Positions 35,727 to 45,182 of a DNA stretch of 64,000 nucleotides are shown here, one piece after another. The position numbers and the translations under genes were made by a program. Origin of the DNA: Rana temporaria (Eukaryota > Chordata > Amphibia > Anura > Ranidae); contig NC_053494.1 in assembly GCF_905171775.1 (NCBI RefSeq), forward strand, positions 125,142,856 through 125,206,855, in the 5' to 3' direction. Under the pieces are notes generated by a model. That model was not told the origin of the DNA and searched no databases. It saw only the letters and a program-made list of their open reading frames with translations. Each line of letters opens with the position of its first letter. Position 1 is the stretch's first letter.

Positions 35727-38700
35727 TCAGTCTTTGACACGGCCCATCATGTCAATAATATTTTTGAAATTAGATTCGATGACCATCATTCTTTGCCGCA
35801 TATTGTCCATTTCCGTGCAGCATTCCAAAAGGACATTTGTTAAATTCTCTTCCATGACAACCATCCTTTCACGCATATTGTGCATTTCAGTGCTGCACTC
35901 CATTACCTGCTGAATAATTATAGCAGCACTTGCACGTGAAAATATTGGCACACCATCCTCCTCCCCTAAAAAAAAAAAAAAAATGGTCATTTCCAAAATT
36001 ATTTTTCGATGAGGCCATTTAACAAGCATTGGCTTCAAAAAAATGGCCGCGGCTCCACTTCCGGTGGCTGCAAGGTGGCTGCAGCTCCACTTCCGGCGGC
36101 GCTCGTTTTGATAGACGCCGCCGATACGTGATGGAAGCCTATTTGTGATGCTGGCCGAGGTCGGGGGGCCCCATGCAGGCCCCCGACCAGACATCAGACA
36201 GAATGGCTCACTTTTGTAAGACGTATCCCCAGCGCTCTGTGAGATGCTGGGGACGTCTTTTGAGCTACAACAAAATGGCGGCTGCCAGACTTCCTGTAGA
36301 ACGTTGTGTACTGTCAGCACAGAATGTTATGATGGTACTTTTGAGCTACAACAAAATGGCGGCTGCCAGACTTCCTGTAGAATGCTGTGTACTGTCAACA
36401 CAGAATGTTATGATGGTACAATGGGACTTCTGTGTTTGCCCCCCCCCATGGTCTCCGTCCCCTGGCTGAAGCTTTTAAGTTTTTTCAATTTTTTTCATTG
36501 TTAACCATATAAATGAGATGTCATATCTGTCACCCACCATCTGAATGCTACTAATTTAAATATTTTATATGCTGGGCGAAATTTTTTGATTTTACTATTA
36601 AATGCCTAGCAGACTACGGGAAAATGGCTGCAGCTGCATTATTTACATGGCAAACAGCTGAGTTTACTTACAGCCTACTAAACAAGTCACCTTATAAAAA
36701 GGATCCCATTTATGCCTCTCACTACTCCTGAGGAAGTCACATGATAGTGACGAATGCGCATGAGTCCACTGAGAGGTATCGGAGGTGACGTTGGCGACAG
36801 ATTGCCCCTCTTTTTTACATGCTCAATTGTATTTTGGATTATGTGAGTACCCCTGTCTATTTTCTTTGAGAATTAAAATTTTTAAAACGGTATCACACCA
36901 TCGATGCTTTATTTCTTTGGGGCGAGAAACTGACCAATCTGGGACGAGAACCCCAAGGAGGACCTGCCGTTGTTGGATCAGAGCCCATCGAGTGAACCAT
37001 CTAATGTGGTTGGATCTATATGCTGTTACCTTACAGCAGTAAGGTAAGGGGACATCCTTACTTACCCTAAAAGGATCACTGGATACCCATTTTCCTCTCA
37101 CTCCATATTGCGGACCTACACTTGCACTTTTGCTTTCTTGGACTTTTGAAATTTTACTTATATTTTTTGCTAATATTTTTCAAACTCTGTTGATGGACTG
37201 TTTATCACCAATATAGGAGTGTCACTTAGCACAGTTACCTGAAAAAATTTTTTGCACCATTACTTATAGTGTATTTCATCACATTAAGAGGAACCTGTGT
37301 AGTTATATGATTTGCACCATTACTGTTATTGTTCACTGATCATTTATATTTATTTTTATGCTGATGCCATTTGGGCTATATTGCTCCTCATTTCAATTAC
37401 ACCTACTTTCATTCCCCTCCCCCACCTGTTTATTCACTTATCCATTCACCACTGATTAGCGCAGCACTACCCTCCCCATTTTCAATTGCCTATCTACATA
37501 TGTTTTTTTTAATCAAGCTAGGGTGACACTGACCTGATGGGCTTCTCCTTTCCACATCTTCGACATCTTCTATCACTCCTCCTTCTTCCACCACCTCCCC
37601 ATCATCTTCTATCACTCCTCCTTCTTCCACCACTTCCCCATCATCTTGGACTCCTCCTTCATCCATCAATCCACCTTCTTTCAATTCGCCAAATTGTTCT
37701 TCCGCCACTTGCCCTTCATCTGCTATAAATTCTAAGTCCAAAATTACTTCTTCCTCCTCTCTTCCTTCCTCCTCTCCTTCCACATCCTCTTCTCCTTCCA
37801 CATCCTCTTCTCCTTCCACATCCTCTTCTCCTTCCACATCCTCTTCTCCTGCCACATCCTCCTCCTCCTCCACATGTTGAGATGGAAGATTTTGGCCTTG
37901 TCTGGCCCTCTCTGCCTCCTCCAAATGCTGGCGACTTCTTTCCCCTTAAATAAAAATAAAAAAATGTAGACTCATCAGCACACAGATATTGGAGAGCATA
38001 AATCGCACACATTGCTTAGAAGATGCTTTCATTTAGTTACTTTTATCTTTCACCAAACCTACATTTTGGAATTACTTCTATGGCAAGCTCTGATCCTGCC
38101 CCTTTTTAGCAAAGTGACACACATGGATGTCCCCCCTAAACAGTATTTCTGGGAGACCCTACCAAAACCCATTTAGGATTTGGGGAGACACAGGTGCTCT
38201 GCATTGCAGATGTGAAAACATCTGCTTTATTACCACTGTTTTTAGAATGAATCCTGTTTGCCTTTCCCATTCTCCTATTTTTTTGTTTTTAAAATAGCTT
38301 TTACACAATGTTTACAAACAAAGTTTTTGGCCAGTGAGTCATGTCCAGGTGTGTTGTTCCTGGAATAACCGAGCCTTTCTGAGAAACTATGTGATGTTAC
38401 GTGGTTTACTAAGAACACTATTTGTAAATATGTAGGTATTTATGTTCTAAAATATTAATGACAACATGTTTTTAAAATTACAAGCAGGCCAAGGAGACAG
38501 ATGGTGAAATATACATTGCAACACATTATTGCAGACAATCACACCCCCCCCCCCCAACCCCAATATATATTTACTTACTTTTACGCAGAATTTTAAGTAT
38601 TTTCTTCATCTTATGTGGCTCCCTCAATTTTAAGTCTGACCAGCGTTTCCTCAGCTGTTCCTTGGACCTGGTGATCCCAAACATCCTCTGCATTCTCCTC

Positions 38701-38921
38701 GCCACCTTGTCCATAATATGTGCCTTTCGGCGGTTAGGGGTCTTGTATGGCCCTAATTCACCATCATAGTCCTTCTTTCGCATGATGTAAACTAACTCCA
38801 CCATTTCCTGGAACCGCATATTAGTGGCTTTGTATCTTCTTGGCCTTGATCGGGACGTCCCTGCCTCTGTCCCTTCACTTGTGGCATGAGAGCATCGTGC
38901 CCGCTCGTGTGACATCGCCAT
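35727..38921 (-). CDS. Myb/SANT-like Harbinger partner protein (3 exons)
   Basis: Minus-strand exons are 38,579-38,921, 37,534-37,944 and 35,727-35,965. Both introns are phase 1, with GTAAGT and GTCAGT donors and TTAAG and TTTAG acceptors, and the joined frame is 330 aa without a stop. Residues ~30-112 form a Myb/SANT-like DNA-binding region (FQEMVELVYIMRKKDYDG, later RMQRMFGITRSKEQLRKRWS). The middle is strongly acidic, with about five VEGEED repeats and a duplicated VEEGGVIEDDGE unit. The last exon contains two similar helical units (ECSTEMHNMRERM and ECCTEMDNMRQRM), probably a coiled coil for oligomerisation. In known two-gene Harbingers the Myb-like partner imports the transposase and binds the ends. 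A second start codon lies two codons downstream. It converges with the transposase gene and diverges from the MADF gene. Confidence 0.9.
36000..36160. repeat. short GC-rich repeats in the SANT gene intron
   Basis: AAATGGCCGCGGCTCCACTTCCGG and GGTGGCTGCAGCTCCACTTC at 36,042-36,096 are near-duplicates. Confidence 0.6.
36258..36420. repeat. two-copy direct repeat, about 82 bp
   Basis: TTTTGAGCTACAACAAAATG and the following GCGGCTGCCAGACTTCCTGT to ACAGAATGTTATGATGGTAC is repeated twice nearly perfectly, back to back, inside the intron between SANT exons 2 and 3. Confidence 0.92.
36700..37480 (+). mobile_element. Penelope-like 3' fragment with hammerhead-like motif, in intron
   Basis: CTGAGGA (36,728-36,734), a GTCAC/GTGAC stem (36,736-36,740 with 36,747-36,751) and GAAT (36,752-36,755) copy the layout of a hammerhead ribozyme core, with GAAT in place of GAAA. 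Penelope-like retroelements are known to carry hammerhead motifs. The following ~700 bp of AT-rich sequence with short T runs fits such a 3' region. No reverse transcriptase is present. The assignment rests on motif and style and is uncertain. Confidence 0.45.
37945..38578. other. SANT gene first intron
   Basis: Non-coding AT-rich sequence bounded by GTAAGT at 38,578 (minus) and TTAAG at 37,945 (minus). A C-run lies near 38,543-38,556. No other feature was seen. Confidence 0.7.
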
Positions 38922-39820
38922 CTTTCCTTTCCCACAGAGATTATGGGCGGGGAAAAGATGAATTGTTACGCCATGGGCGGAGAAGAGGGCGGCGTTTAAT
39001 ACATACGCGGAGTGTATAGAATGCAAACAACGTGTTTACGTAGGTTACGCGGAGAATCTTCGAGCGCATCCAGAACATACACAGTTAACGCCATATTTCC
39101 TAAACTCATTGATTAGGGGCCTAGCAAAGGTGACGAGGGCGGGGTTTAATAAATACGCGGAGTGTTTAAAAGGTGCACGCTGTGATTACGCATCTTACGC
39201 GGTAATTAGGCGAGCGTGAGAAACGAGGAGCGAGAGACAGGAAGGTAAGGAAATTAAAAATGGGATCAGCAGAGGCCTGGAAAATGTAGACACATGGGAT
39301 GGGGGTTTGGGCTGTTGGTTGCACCCTTTTTAAGCTATTCTGTCTATGGGGTACCACAATGTTATTTTGGTATACAAATGCTTTTGGACAACTCACAAAA
39401 TAGAGATGTGAACAATGCTGTACCTCATTGACAAGTTTTGGAATGGTGTATTCAGATCAGGCAAAGTATTGTTCAAGTGTTGGTTGTACAGAGGTCATTA
39501 GGAAGTGTCTTTTAAATCATCCATTGTCAGGGGCATGAGATTTACACATGAAAGAGTGCCTAGATGAATACTGTCATTTGTAAGCATTGTTTATTTTTCT
39601 AGATTAAAAATATTTACTGCAATGTTAACAATGGCTCTGCATCTAGCAAATCAATGTTTGGTACAACCAATGCGGCCGAGCTGCCAATCATTGTTTAAAC
39701 AAGAGAGACTGTGTTTGTAATTAGATATAGGTAATAAATTTGAAGACACATATTATATCAAGGTCAACGCTGATCCTTTTGAATATTTATTTTTCTTTGG
39801 TTTATGTTTTGCGAATCTAG
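38922..39820. promoter_or_regulatory. shared divergent upstream region of SANT and MADF genes
   Basis: The SANT gene runs left and the MADF gene right, so their promoters probably lie here. A ~67-bp motif is directly duplicated: 38,986-39,052 and 39,135-39,202 share GAGGGCGG, GTTTAATA, ATACGCGGAGTGT and TTACGCGG. A plausible 5' splice site, AG followed by GTAAGG, lies near 39,243, and a polypyrimidine-flanked acceptor ends at 39,820, suggesting a non-coding first exon for the MADF gene. Confidence 0.65.
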
Positions 39821-39854
39821 ACTCAAAAAGAAATATCATTTTTGTAAAAGGGAA

Positions 39855-41133
39855 ATGGACCTCCTACAAACAAAGGAAGCTATAGAGGCCTTACTCCAAA
39901 AATTTCAGGACACGCCCATCCTGTGGAATTCAAAACACGCGTTATATTGCAATAAAGATGTACGAGCGGCAGCACTAGAAGAGCTAGCAAACTATATGCA
40001 AACATGGGTGCCAGGATGCACTGCCAACATGGTGAAGGATAAACTTGCCAACCTCAGAAGCACATACAGGAGAGCATACAAAGCTAATAAAAGCAAAAAA
40101 TCGGGAGCAGCAGCAACACAAGCAAAGGAACCCAAACTGTGGTATTACAAACAGATGGCTTTTTTGCGGGACGAAATGGAAGGCAGGAAAACGATGTCGA
40201 GTCTTTCTTCCAACCTTTCCTCCATGCTACCTTCCAGCGGACATTCCCCAGATGACCACAGCCCTGCAGAGTCGGAGGAAGAGGGCCTGGCTGACAGAGA
40301 TGCAGATCTGCCACCCTTCGATGAGGAGGTATAGTAGTTTCCTCTATATTTCTGGCGTAAATAATTCTTGGTGGATTAATGATTTGATATTGTAAAAGAA
40401 AAGCCAAGCTGGGAAAAAGCAAAAAAAATGGTGTACAGACAAATAGGTGTCAGGGATGACAACTGCAGGGGTCAGAAGTAGAGTGTATTCAAGTAATAAT
40501 GAACAGAAAATACTAAATGAAAAACATGAAAATGAGTGTGGTTTTATTTAGCGAAATTGTAAAAAATTTCCTTTTTTTTCCACACAGGAAGAAGAGATCA
40601 GCCAGGAGGTGGCAGATCCTCAGGTGTCTGTCAGCCAGGAGGAGGCCGGGGTCAGTGGCAGCCAGGAGGAGGCCGGGGTCAGTGGCAGCCAGGAGGAGGC
40701 TGGGCCCAGTGGCCTGCAGCAGGTCCCCCCGGCCAGGAGAACCACCACCAGCCAGTCTTCTCCCCCCCAGTTGAGGCCATCAGGCCGAAGGAGGCAGTTG
40801 AGGCCTGTGGAGGAGGCAAGCCTCCGCATGATACAGGAGGCAAGCGCCATCATGAGGGCCCCCCTCAACCCCACAGAGGCCTTCAGTGCCTCCTTGGCAC
40901 ATGATTTGAATGAAGGGGAGGAGGACCAGAGAAGACTGGCAAAGGCCCTGATGAACCAGGTCCTTTGGTGGATGCAGAGGGGCCTGCTGACCCCAGAGAC
41001 TGGGCTATGTGACCCGGCCCGGCTTGCGGAACACCATCCTCCTGCTGCCACATCGACCCCACCTGCAAGAGCCCGTGTTAGATCCGCTGGAAGGCTGCCT
41101 GGAGGGAAGGCTGGAAAGAGGAGGAAACGTTGA
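39855..41133 (+). CDS. MADF-domain Harbinger accessory protein (2 coding exons)
   Basis: Coding exons are 39,855-40,328 and 40,588-41,133. The intron has a GTATAG donor and a CACACAG acceptor after a pyrimidine tract, phase 0; the product is 339 aa. The ATG at 39,855 is preferred over the in-frame ATG at 39,804, because a likely 3' splice site lies between them at 39,820. Residues 1-105 form a MADF domain (EAIEALLQKFQDTPILW, LANLRSTYRRAYKA, KLWYYKQMAFLRDEM). An acidic linker follows, then three SQEEAG repeats and a helical region (EEASLRMIQEASAIM). The end is basic (GKAGKRRKR), a possible nuclear signal. MADF proteins bind DNA, and MADF partners exist in some Harbinger lineages. The last ~45 bases are the complement of an inverted MADF copy. 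Confidence 0.9.
40625..40710 (+). repeat. 27-bp coding repeat in the MADF gene
   Basis: GTCAGTGGCAGCCAGGAGGA recurs in tandem (about three units), producing the SQEEAGVSG peptide repeat. Confidence 0.85.
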
Positions 41134-41370
41134 TTTTCTGCCTTCCATTTCCTTCCACATAAAGGACATATTGTTTGTACTACCACAGTTTGGGTTCCTT
41201 TGTTTCTGTGCTGCTGCTTCATATTTTTGGGTTTGGCTCCTGAGGCTTGGAAGTTTCTCCTTCACCATGTTGGAAATGCCAGTTTGCATATAGTTTGCTA
41301 TCGATTCTTGTGCTGCCGTTCTGTTTAATTTTTGGGATGACATTTGCCAAAATAAAAGGCTTTTTGCTTT
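41090..41370 (-). repeat. inverted copy of the MADF exon
   Basis: Read on the minus strand, this segment matches the MADF exon at about 39,880-40,250. Shared words include AGCAAACTATATGCAAAC, CCAACATGGTGAAGGA, AAAGGAACCCAAACTGTGGT and GAAATGGAAGGCAG. A degenerate translation retains ANYMQT, NMVKEKL and EMEGRK. It overlaps the final codons and presumed 3' UTR of the MADF gene itself, so its transcript would be partly self-complementary. Confidence 0.93.
41351..41356 (+). terminator. putative polyadenylation signal of the MADF gene
   Basis: AATAAA lies 218 bp after the stop codon, beyond most of the inverted MADF copy, so a transcript ending here would include it. Confidence 0.5.
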
Positions 41371-42140
41371 CATTTGAAAACATGTCTATTGTTTGTTATA
41401 CTGTGGGGATTATTAGGCAGCAAACCTTTAATAAATATACAATGGGTCATTTACAAAGGACACACTCCTTGGGGGGGGGGGACATTTGGTGTGCCAATAT
41501 GGTTCAATATTCTCAAATGAAACACAAAAAAAAAAAAAAAAAAATTAACCAAAAAAAAACATCTAAAAAATAAGTTAAAAAAAATGGTGACATAACTAGA
41601 AACAACATAAAAAATTAAAAAGATGCACATTCCTTTACAAAAATGACTACAATAAATTATGGAGGACCACCAACCAAAACACACGTCTGGCATAGAAAAC
41701 ATTATTAAAAGATTACATCACAAGCAAGAAATTGACATTTCAGTATGGGACAAAACCTCTATTGAAATTGCATCAGCAAGAGAACGGGGTTATGATAGCA
41801 AGAGAAGAATTAATAAAACGAGGCAAGAAACTGTGGTTTAGTGCGCCTTTTTAAGACATTGTTCTCTTGCTAGAATAAAAGGTTTCTAATGACGAATGTG
41901 CCATATCCCAAACAAACGCGAGTTTTACCTGAACGAGCGCTCCCGTCTCCTCATTTGGACTGAGCATGCGCGGGGTTTTTGTACGCTGCTTTTGTGTACA
42001 GACGACCGAACATGTCTGACGGACACGATTCCAGCAGACTGTTTTAAAGCAAGACCAGGAAACAGTTGTTCGTTGGAAAACGGTCTGGCCGACGAATGTT
42101 TGCTGAAATCATGTCCGTTACTGCCTACACACGAACGAAC
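41371..42140. other. right non-coding part of the Harbinger
   Basis: AT-rich sequence with a poly(A) run (41,527-41,545). From about 41,920 there are GC-richer subterminal words such as ACGAACGAACATGTC that repeat near the right end. No supported gene was seen; a 60-codon frame at 41,659 lacks motifs. Confidence 0.55.
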
Positions 42141-42141
42141 A

Positions 42142-42181
42142 TGTCCGCTGAAACTGGTCCGCGGACCAGTTTCAGCAGACA
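42142..42181. other. right subterminal palindrome of the Harbinger
   Basis: GCTGAAACTGGTCC is followed directly by its inverse GGACCAGTTTCAGC, around a short CG centre. It is the counterpart of the hairpin at 32,460-32,490. Confidence 0.8.
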
Positions 42182-42516
42182 TGTTTGGTCGTGAGTACGG
42201 GGCCTTACGGGAATAGACTCCCCCCCCAGCTGTCTTCTGGGAAACACACTGGTCCAGGAGACAGCGGGGACCAGTGAGGACGGGCCGCTCCACTCGCGCA
42301 CGTGCAGTAGGGAACCGGGCAGTGAAGCCGCAACACTTCACTTCCTGATTCCCTCATCAAGGATGGCGGCGCGGCAGCCGAGAGACGAGCGATTGCTCGG
42401 CCTCGGCTGCCGACATCGCAGGCGCGCTGGACAGGTAAGGGTCCATTTTTTAAAAGTCAGCAGCTGCAGTTTGTTTGTTGATCCTTTTTTTTTTTTTTTT
42501 TAATTGGGGTGGAAAT

Positions 42517-42690
42517 TCACTGAATGTTATATATATTTTTTATCAGGACAAACACTGTACATTTGAGACTTTTATTGATTTTTGTTCACTTACACATGAT
42601 AGCACTGAGTGTTACCCTTTACATTTATTTTTTATTTTTTATGTTATTGGTTCCAGCATGTGTGTTTTGTTTAATTTAACAGTTTTAATT
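42517..42690 (+). mobile_element. retroelement-like fragment, plus copy (right piece)
   Basis: The words ATTCACTGAATGTTATATAT, GGACAAACACTG, ATTTGAGA and TTCCAGCATGTGTG are the inverse of 31,081-31,263. It continues the fragment at 32,186-32,369. The 42,208-42,516 interval between is the remainder of the short element that received the Harbinger, GC-rich around 42,360-42,430. Confidence 0.65.
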
Positions 42691-42703
42691 TTGTTACGCA
42701 TTA

Positions 42704-43446
42704 TGGCCCAGATTCTCATAGGGCGGCGTAAATGTAAGCGGGCGTAGCATATCGTAGTTACGCTACGCCGCCGCAACTTAGAGAGGCAAGTGCTGTATTC
42801 ACAAAGCACTTGAGTCCAAAGTTACGTCGGCGTAGCGTAAATGTGCCGGCGTAAGTAGGCCTAAATCAAATGAGGAACAGGGGGCGTGTTTTATGTAAAC
42901 TAATCATGACCCCACGTAAATTACGCTTTTTTCGAAGGGCTCATACGCACTCATGTTCAGTATCACGTCGAATTTTCAAATTAAATTACGCCCGCTCAAT
43001 GCCTAGTCGACGTGAACGTAACTTATGTCCAGCCCCATTCACGGAAGACTTACGCAAACGACGTAAAATACGACGCTGTTCGTACATTTCCGACGTCCAT
43101 ACCTAACATGACTTACCCCTGCTTTATGAGGAGTAACTTTACGCCGGCGTATGTCTTACGTAAACAACGTATCTTGATACGCCGGGCGCACGTACGTTCG
43201 TGAATCGGCGTATCTAGCTAATTAGCATATTCAACGCAGAAATATATGGAAGCACCACCTAGTGGCCAGCGTAAATATACACCCTAAGATACAACGGCGT
43301 AGGAGACTTACGGCGCTCGTATCTAGGCAACTGTGAGGCGTATCTGATTCTATGAATCAGGCGCCGAGTTAAGATGGGCCGCACTCAGAGTTACAACGGC
43401 GTATCTGGAGATACACCGGCGTAACTCCTTTGAGAATCCGGGTCCT
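42704..43446. mobile_element. MITE with GGCCCAGATTCTCA ends
   Basis: The left GGCCCAGATTCTCA pairs with the right TGAGAATCCGGGTCC. Many internal CGGCGTA and TACGCCG words make it fold on itself. It is related to the elements at 6699 and 47,440. Confidence 0.75.
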
Positions 43447-43845
43447 TGATACACATTTAATTTTGCACCGCTATATACTTGTGATAGATTTAGTGAAATT
43501 TTGACATTTTGCATATATTTAAAGTGGCTGCATTAGGTATTTTTCACTTATATTATTCACAGTTTGATTGAGGAAGTCACATTTTTTTGTGGCACAGTGG
43601 TAGGATAGGTATATCATTTTTTAGTATTTTGGTTTTACTTATCCAAGTGTCAGTCAGGTATCTATTTACTTGACGTAACATCATCTTTTATTTTTTACTA
43701 AAAATCGGGTTATATATTGTGGTTTTAATTTGCATTAAAATTAATTAAAGTGCCTTTTTTCCCCCCTAAAAATTGCATTTGAAAGACCGTTAGCACAAAT
43801 ACCGAGAGACAGAAACAAATTGCAAAGACCACCATTTTATTCTCT
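43447..43845. other. unannotated AT-rich spacer
   Basis: TTGAGGAAGTCACA near 43,568 resembles the hammerhead-like start at 36,728, but the rest of the core is missing. It may be a decayed continuation of the fragment at 42,517-42,690. Confidence 0.35.
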
Positions 43846-43851
43846 AGAGCA

Positions 43852-44090
43852 GGGGTGTCAAACTCAATGTCATTGTGGGCCACATCAGCATTATGATTGC
43901 CCTCAAAAGGGCTGGTTGTATCTGTAAGATTAGATGTCCAGCGCATACCCTCTCCTTACATTAGATGTCAAGAGCCACCCCACCATCAGAAGTTGAGTCC
44001 CCCACTCTCCCTTACATCACAGTGCACCCCCCTTTCCTTATGCTGCTGCTGGGAAGAAGCTGGAGGCATTGCTTGAAAGCAGAAAGTAAA
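43852..44090. repeat. hAT-like end fragment (CAGGGGTGTCAAACTC)
   Basis: CAGGGGTGTCAAACTCAATG followed by GTGGGCCACATCAG is typical of one end of hAT/Charlie-type elements. No right end was found. Confidence 0.55.
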
Positions 44091-44335
44091 GCCCTGTACA
44101 CACGATCGGATATCTGATGGAATCTAATCCGATGGATTTTTTCGTCGGATAGCCGATGAAGCTGACTTTCATCAGTCTTGCCTACACACCATCGGTCAAA
44201 AATCAGACCGTGTCCAAACGTGGTGACGTAAAACACTACGATGTGCTGAGAAAAATTACGTTTAATGCTTCCGAGCATGCGTCGACTTGATTCTGAGCAT
44301 GCGTGGATTTTTGACCGATGGATTTCCCCACAGAA
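44091..44335. repeat. truncated Harbinger-type MITE
   Basis: The left end GCCCTGTACACACGATCGG belongs to the GTACACACGA family. Internal CATCAGTCTTGCC and GACCGATGGATTT words resemble the element at 55,850, but no right terminus is present. Confidence 0.6.
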
Positions 44336-44454
44336 GACATTTTATATATACACCCTATTTATAATGAGCTGAACTTAAAGATCTATGACTTTTTGTATGT
44401 ACACAAAAGGTCTATTTCTCTCAAATATTGTTCACAAATCTGTCTAAATTTGTG

Positions 44455-44635
44455 TAAGAATGGCCATAAATTATAAAATTTTCCTTTAGATTTACCAAAA
44501 CCATATAATATGAGGTCAAACCTAAACACTGTCAATTTGTATCAGGCAGGACCTTGAACTATATAGTTGAAGGTAAATCTAAAGGAAATTGAACAAGAAA
44601 ATTGTATAATGTATGGCCAGCTTTAATGAACATTT
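44455..44635. mobile_element. small MITE, GGTAAATCTAAAGGAAA family, copy 1
   Basis: The ends TAAGAATGGCC and GGCCAGCTTTA are inverted. TTTCCTTTAGATTTACC in the left half pairs with GGTAAATCTAAAGGAAA in the right half. Comparison with the undisturbed right arm of the host Tc1 element shows it is an insertion. Other copies: 48,983 and 58,234. Confidence 0.85.
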
Positions 44636-44724
44636 CTCCTTTGCCGAGTTAATCCATCCACCTCACAGGTGTGGCATATCAAGATGCTGATTAGACAGCA
44701 TGATTATTGCACAGGTGTGCCTTA

Positions 44725-45125
44725 GGGCCCTTTCAGACGTGCGGACCGTATGTCCGCATTTTCATCCATCCGTTGCGGATGAAAACGGGACATACATTGG
44801 TCCCTATGTGATTGCGGGTGTCAGCGGATGACCATCCGCTGACACCCGTAATCGTCCGCCTCCGCAAAGATCCGATTTTTCGGACGGAAGAAAATCCTAT
44901 TTTTCTTCCGTCTGGCGGATCGGATCGGATGAACACGGACATTCGGTCCATGTTCATCCGATCCCCCATAGGGGAGAGCGGAGGAAAGACAGGGCGGTCC
45001 CTGCACAGCGTGCGGGGACCGCCCTGTCAGCCGACGGCTCAGCAGGTATTTTACGGAGGATCCCCGCTGAGCTTTTACGGACACACGGAGCGGATCATTA
45101 CTGATCCGCCCGTGTGAAAGGGCCC
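44725..45125. mobile_element. Harbinger-type MITE, GGGCCCTTTCAGACG family
   Basis: The left GGGCCCTTTCAGACGTGCGG and the right CCGCCCGTGTGAAAGGGCCC are inverted repeats, with TTA outside at left and TAA at right. The interior includes complementary TGTCAGCGGATG words. It is inserted in the left arm of the Tc1-like element. Confidence 0.85.
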
Positions 45126-45182
45126 TAAGGATGACCACAATAAAAGGCCACTCTAAAATGTGCAGTTTTATCACACAGCACA

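Larger units (their letters stand above)
32429..42207. mobile_element. three-gene PIF/Harbinger transposon, probably autonomous
   Basis: The left end TAAGGCCTTGTACTCACGAC and the right end (read inwards) TAAGGCCCCGTACTCACGAC are terminal inverted repeats. The outermost trinucleotides are TAA at 32,429-32,431 and TTA at 42,205-42,207, compatible with the TWA targets of PIF/Harbinger but not identical to each other. Each subterminal region holds a strong palindrome (32,460-32,490 and 42,142-42,181). The 9.8 kb interior encodes a HARBI1-type transposase, a Myb/SANT-like protein and a MADF-domain protein, all with intact reading frames and GT-AG introns. An intact gene set with recognisable ends suggests a young, possibly active element. 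Whether all three are needed for movement is inference. Confidence 0.92.

Noticed and set aside
39804..39854. Upstream in-frame ATG of the MADF gene as the start
   Set aside because: A good 3' splice site at 39,820, after a pyrimidine-rich stretch, lies between it and the ATG at 39,855, so the upstream codons are probably intronic.
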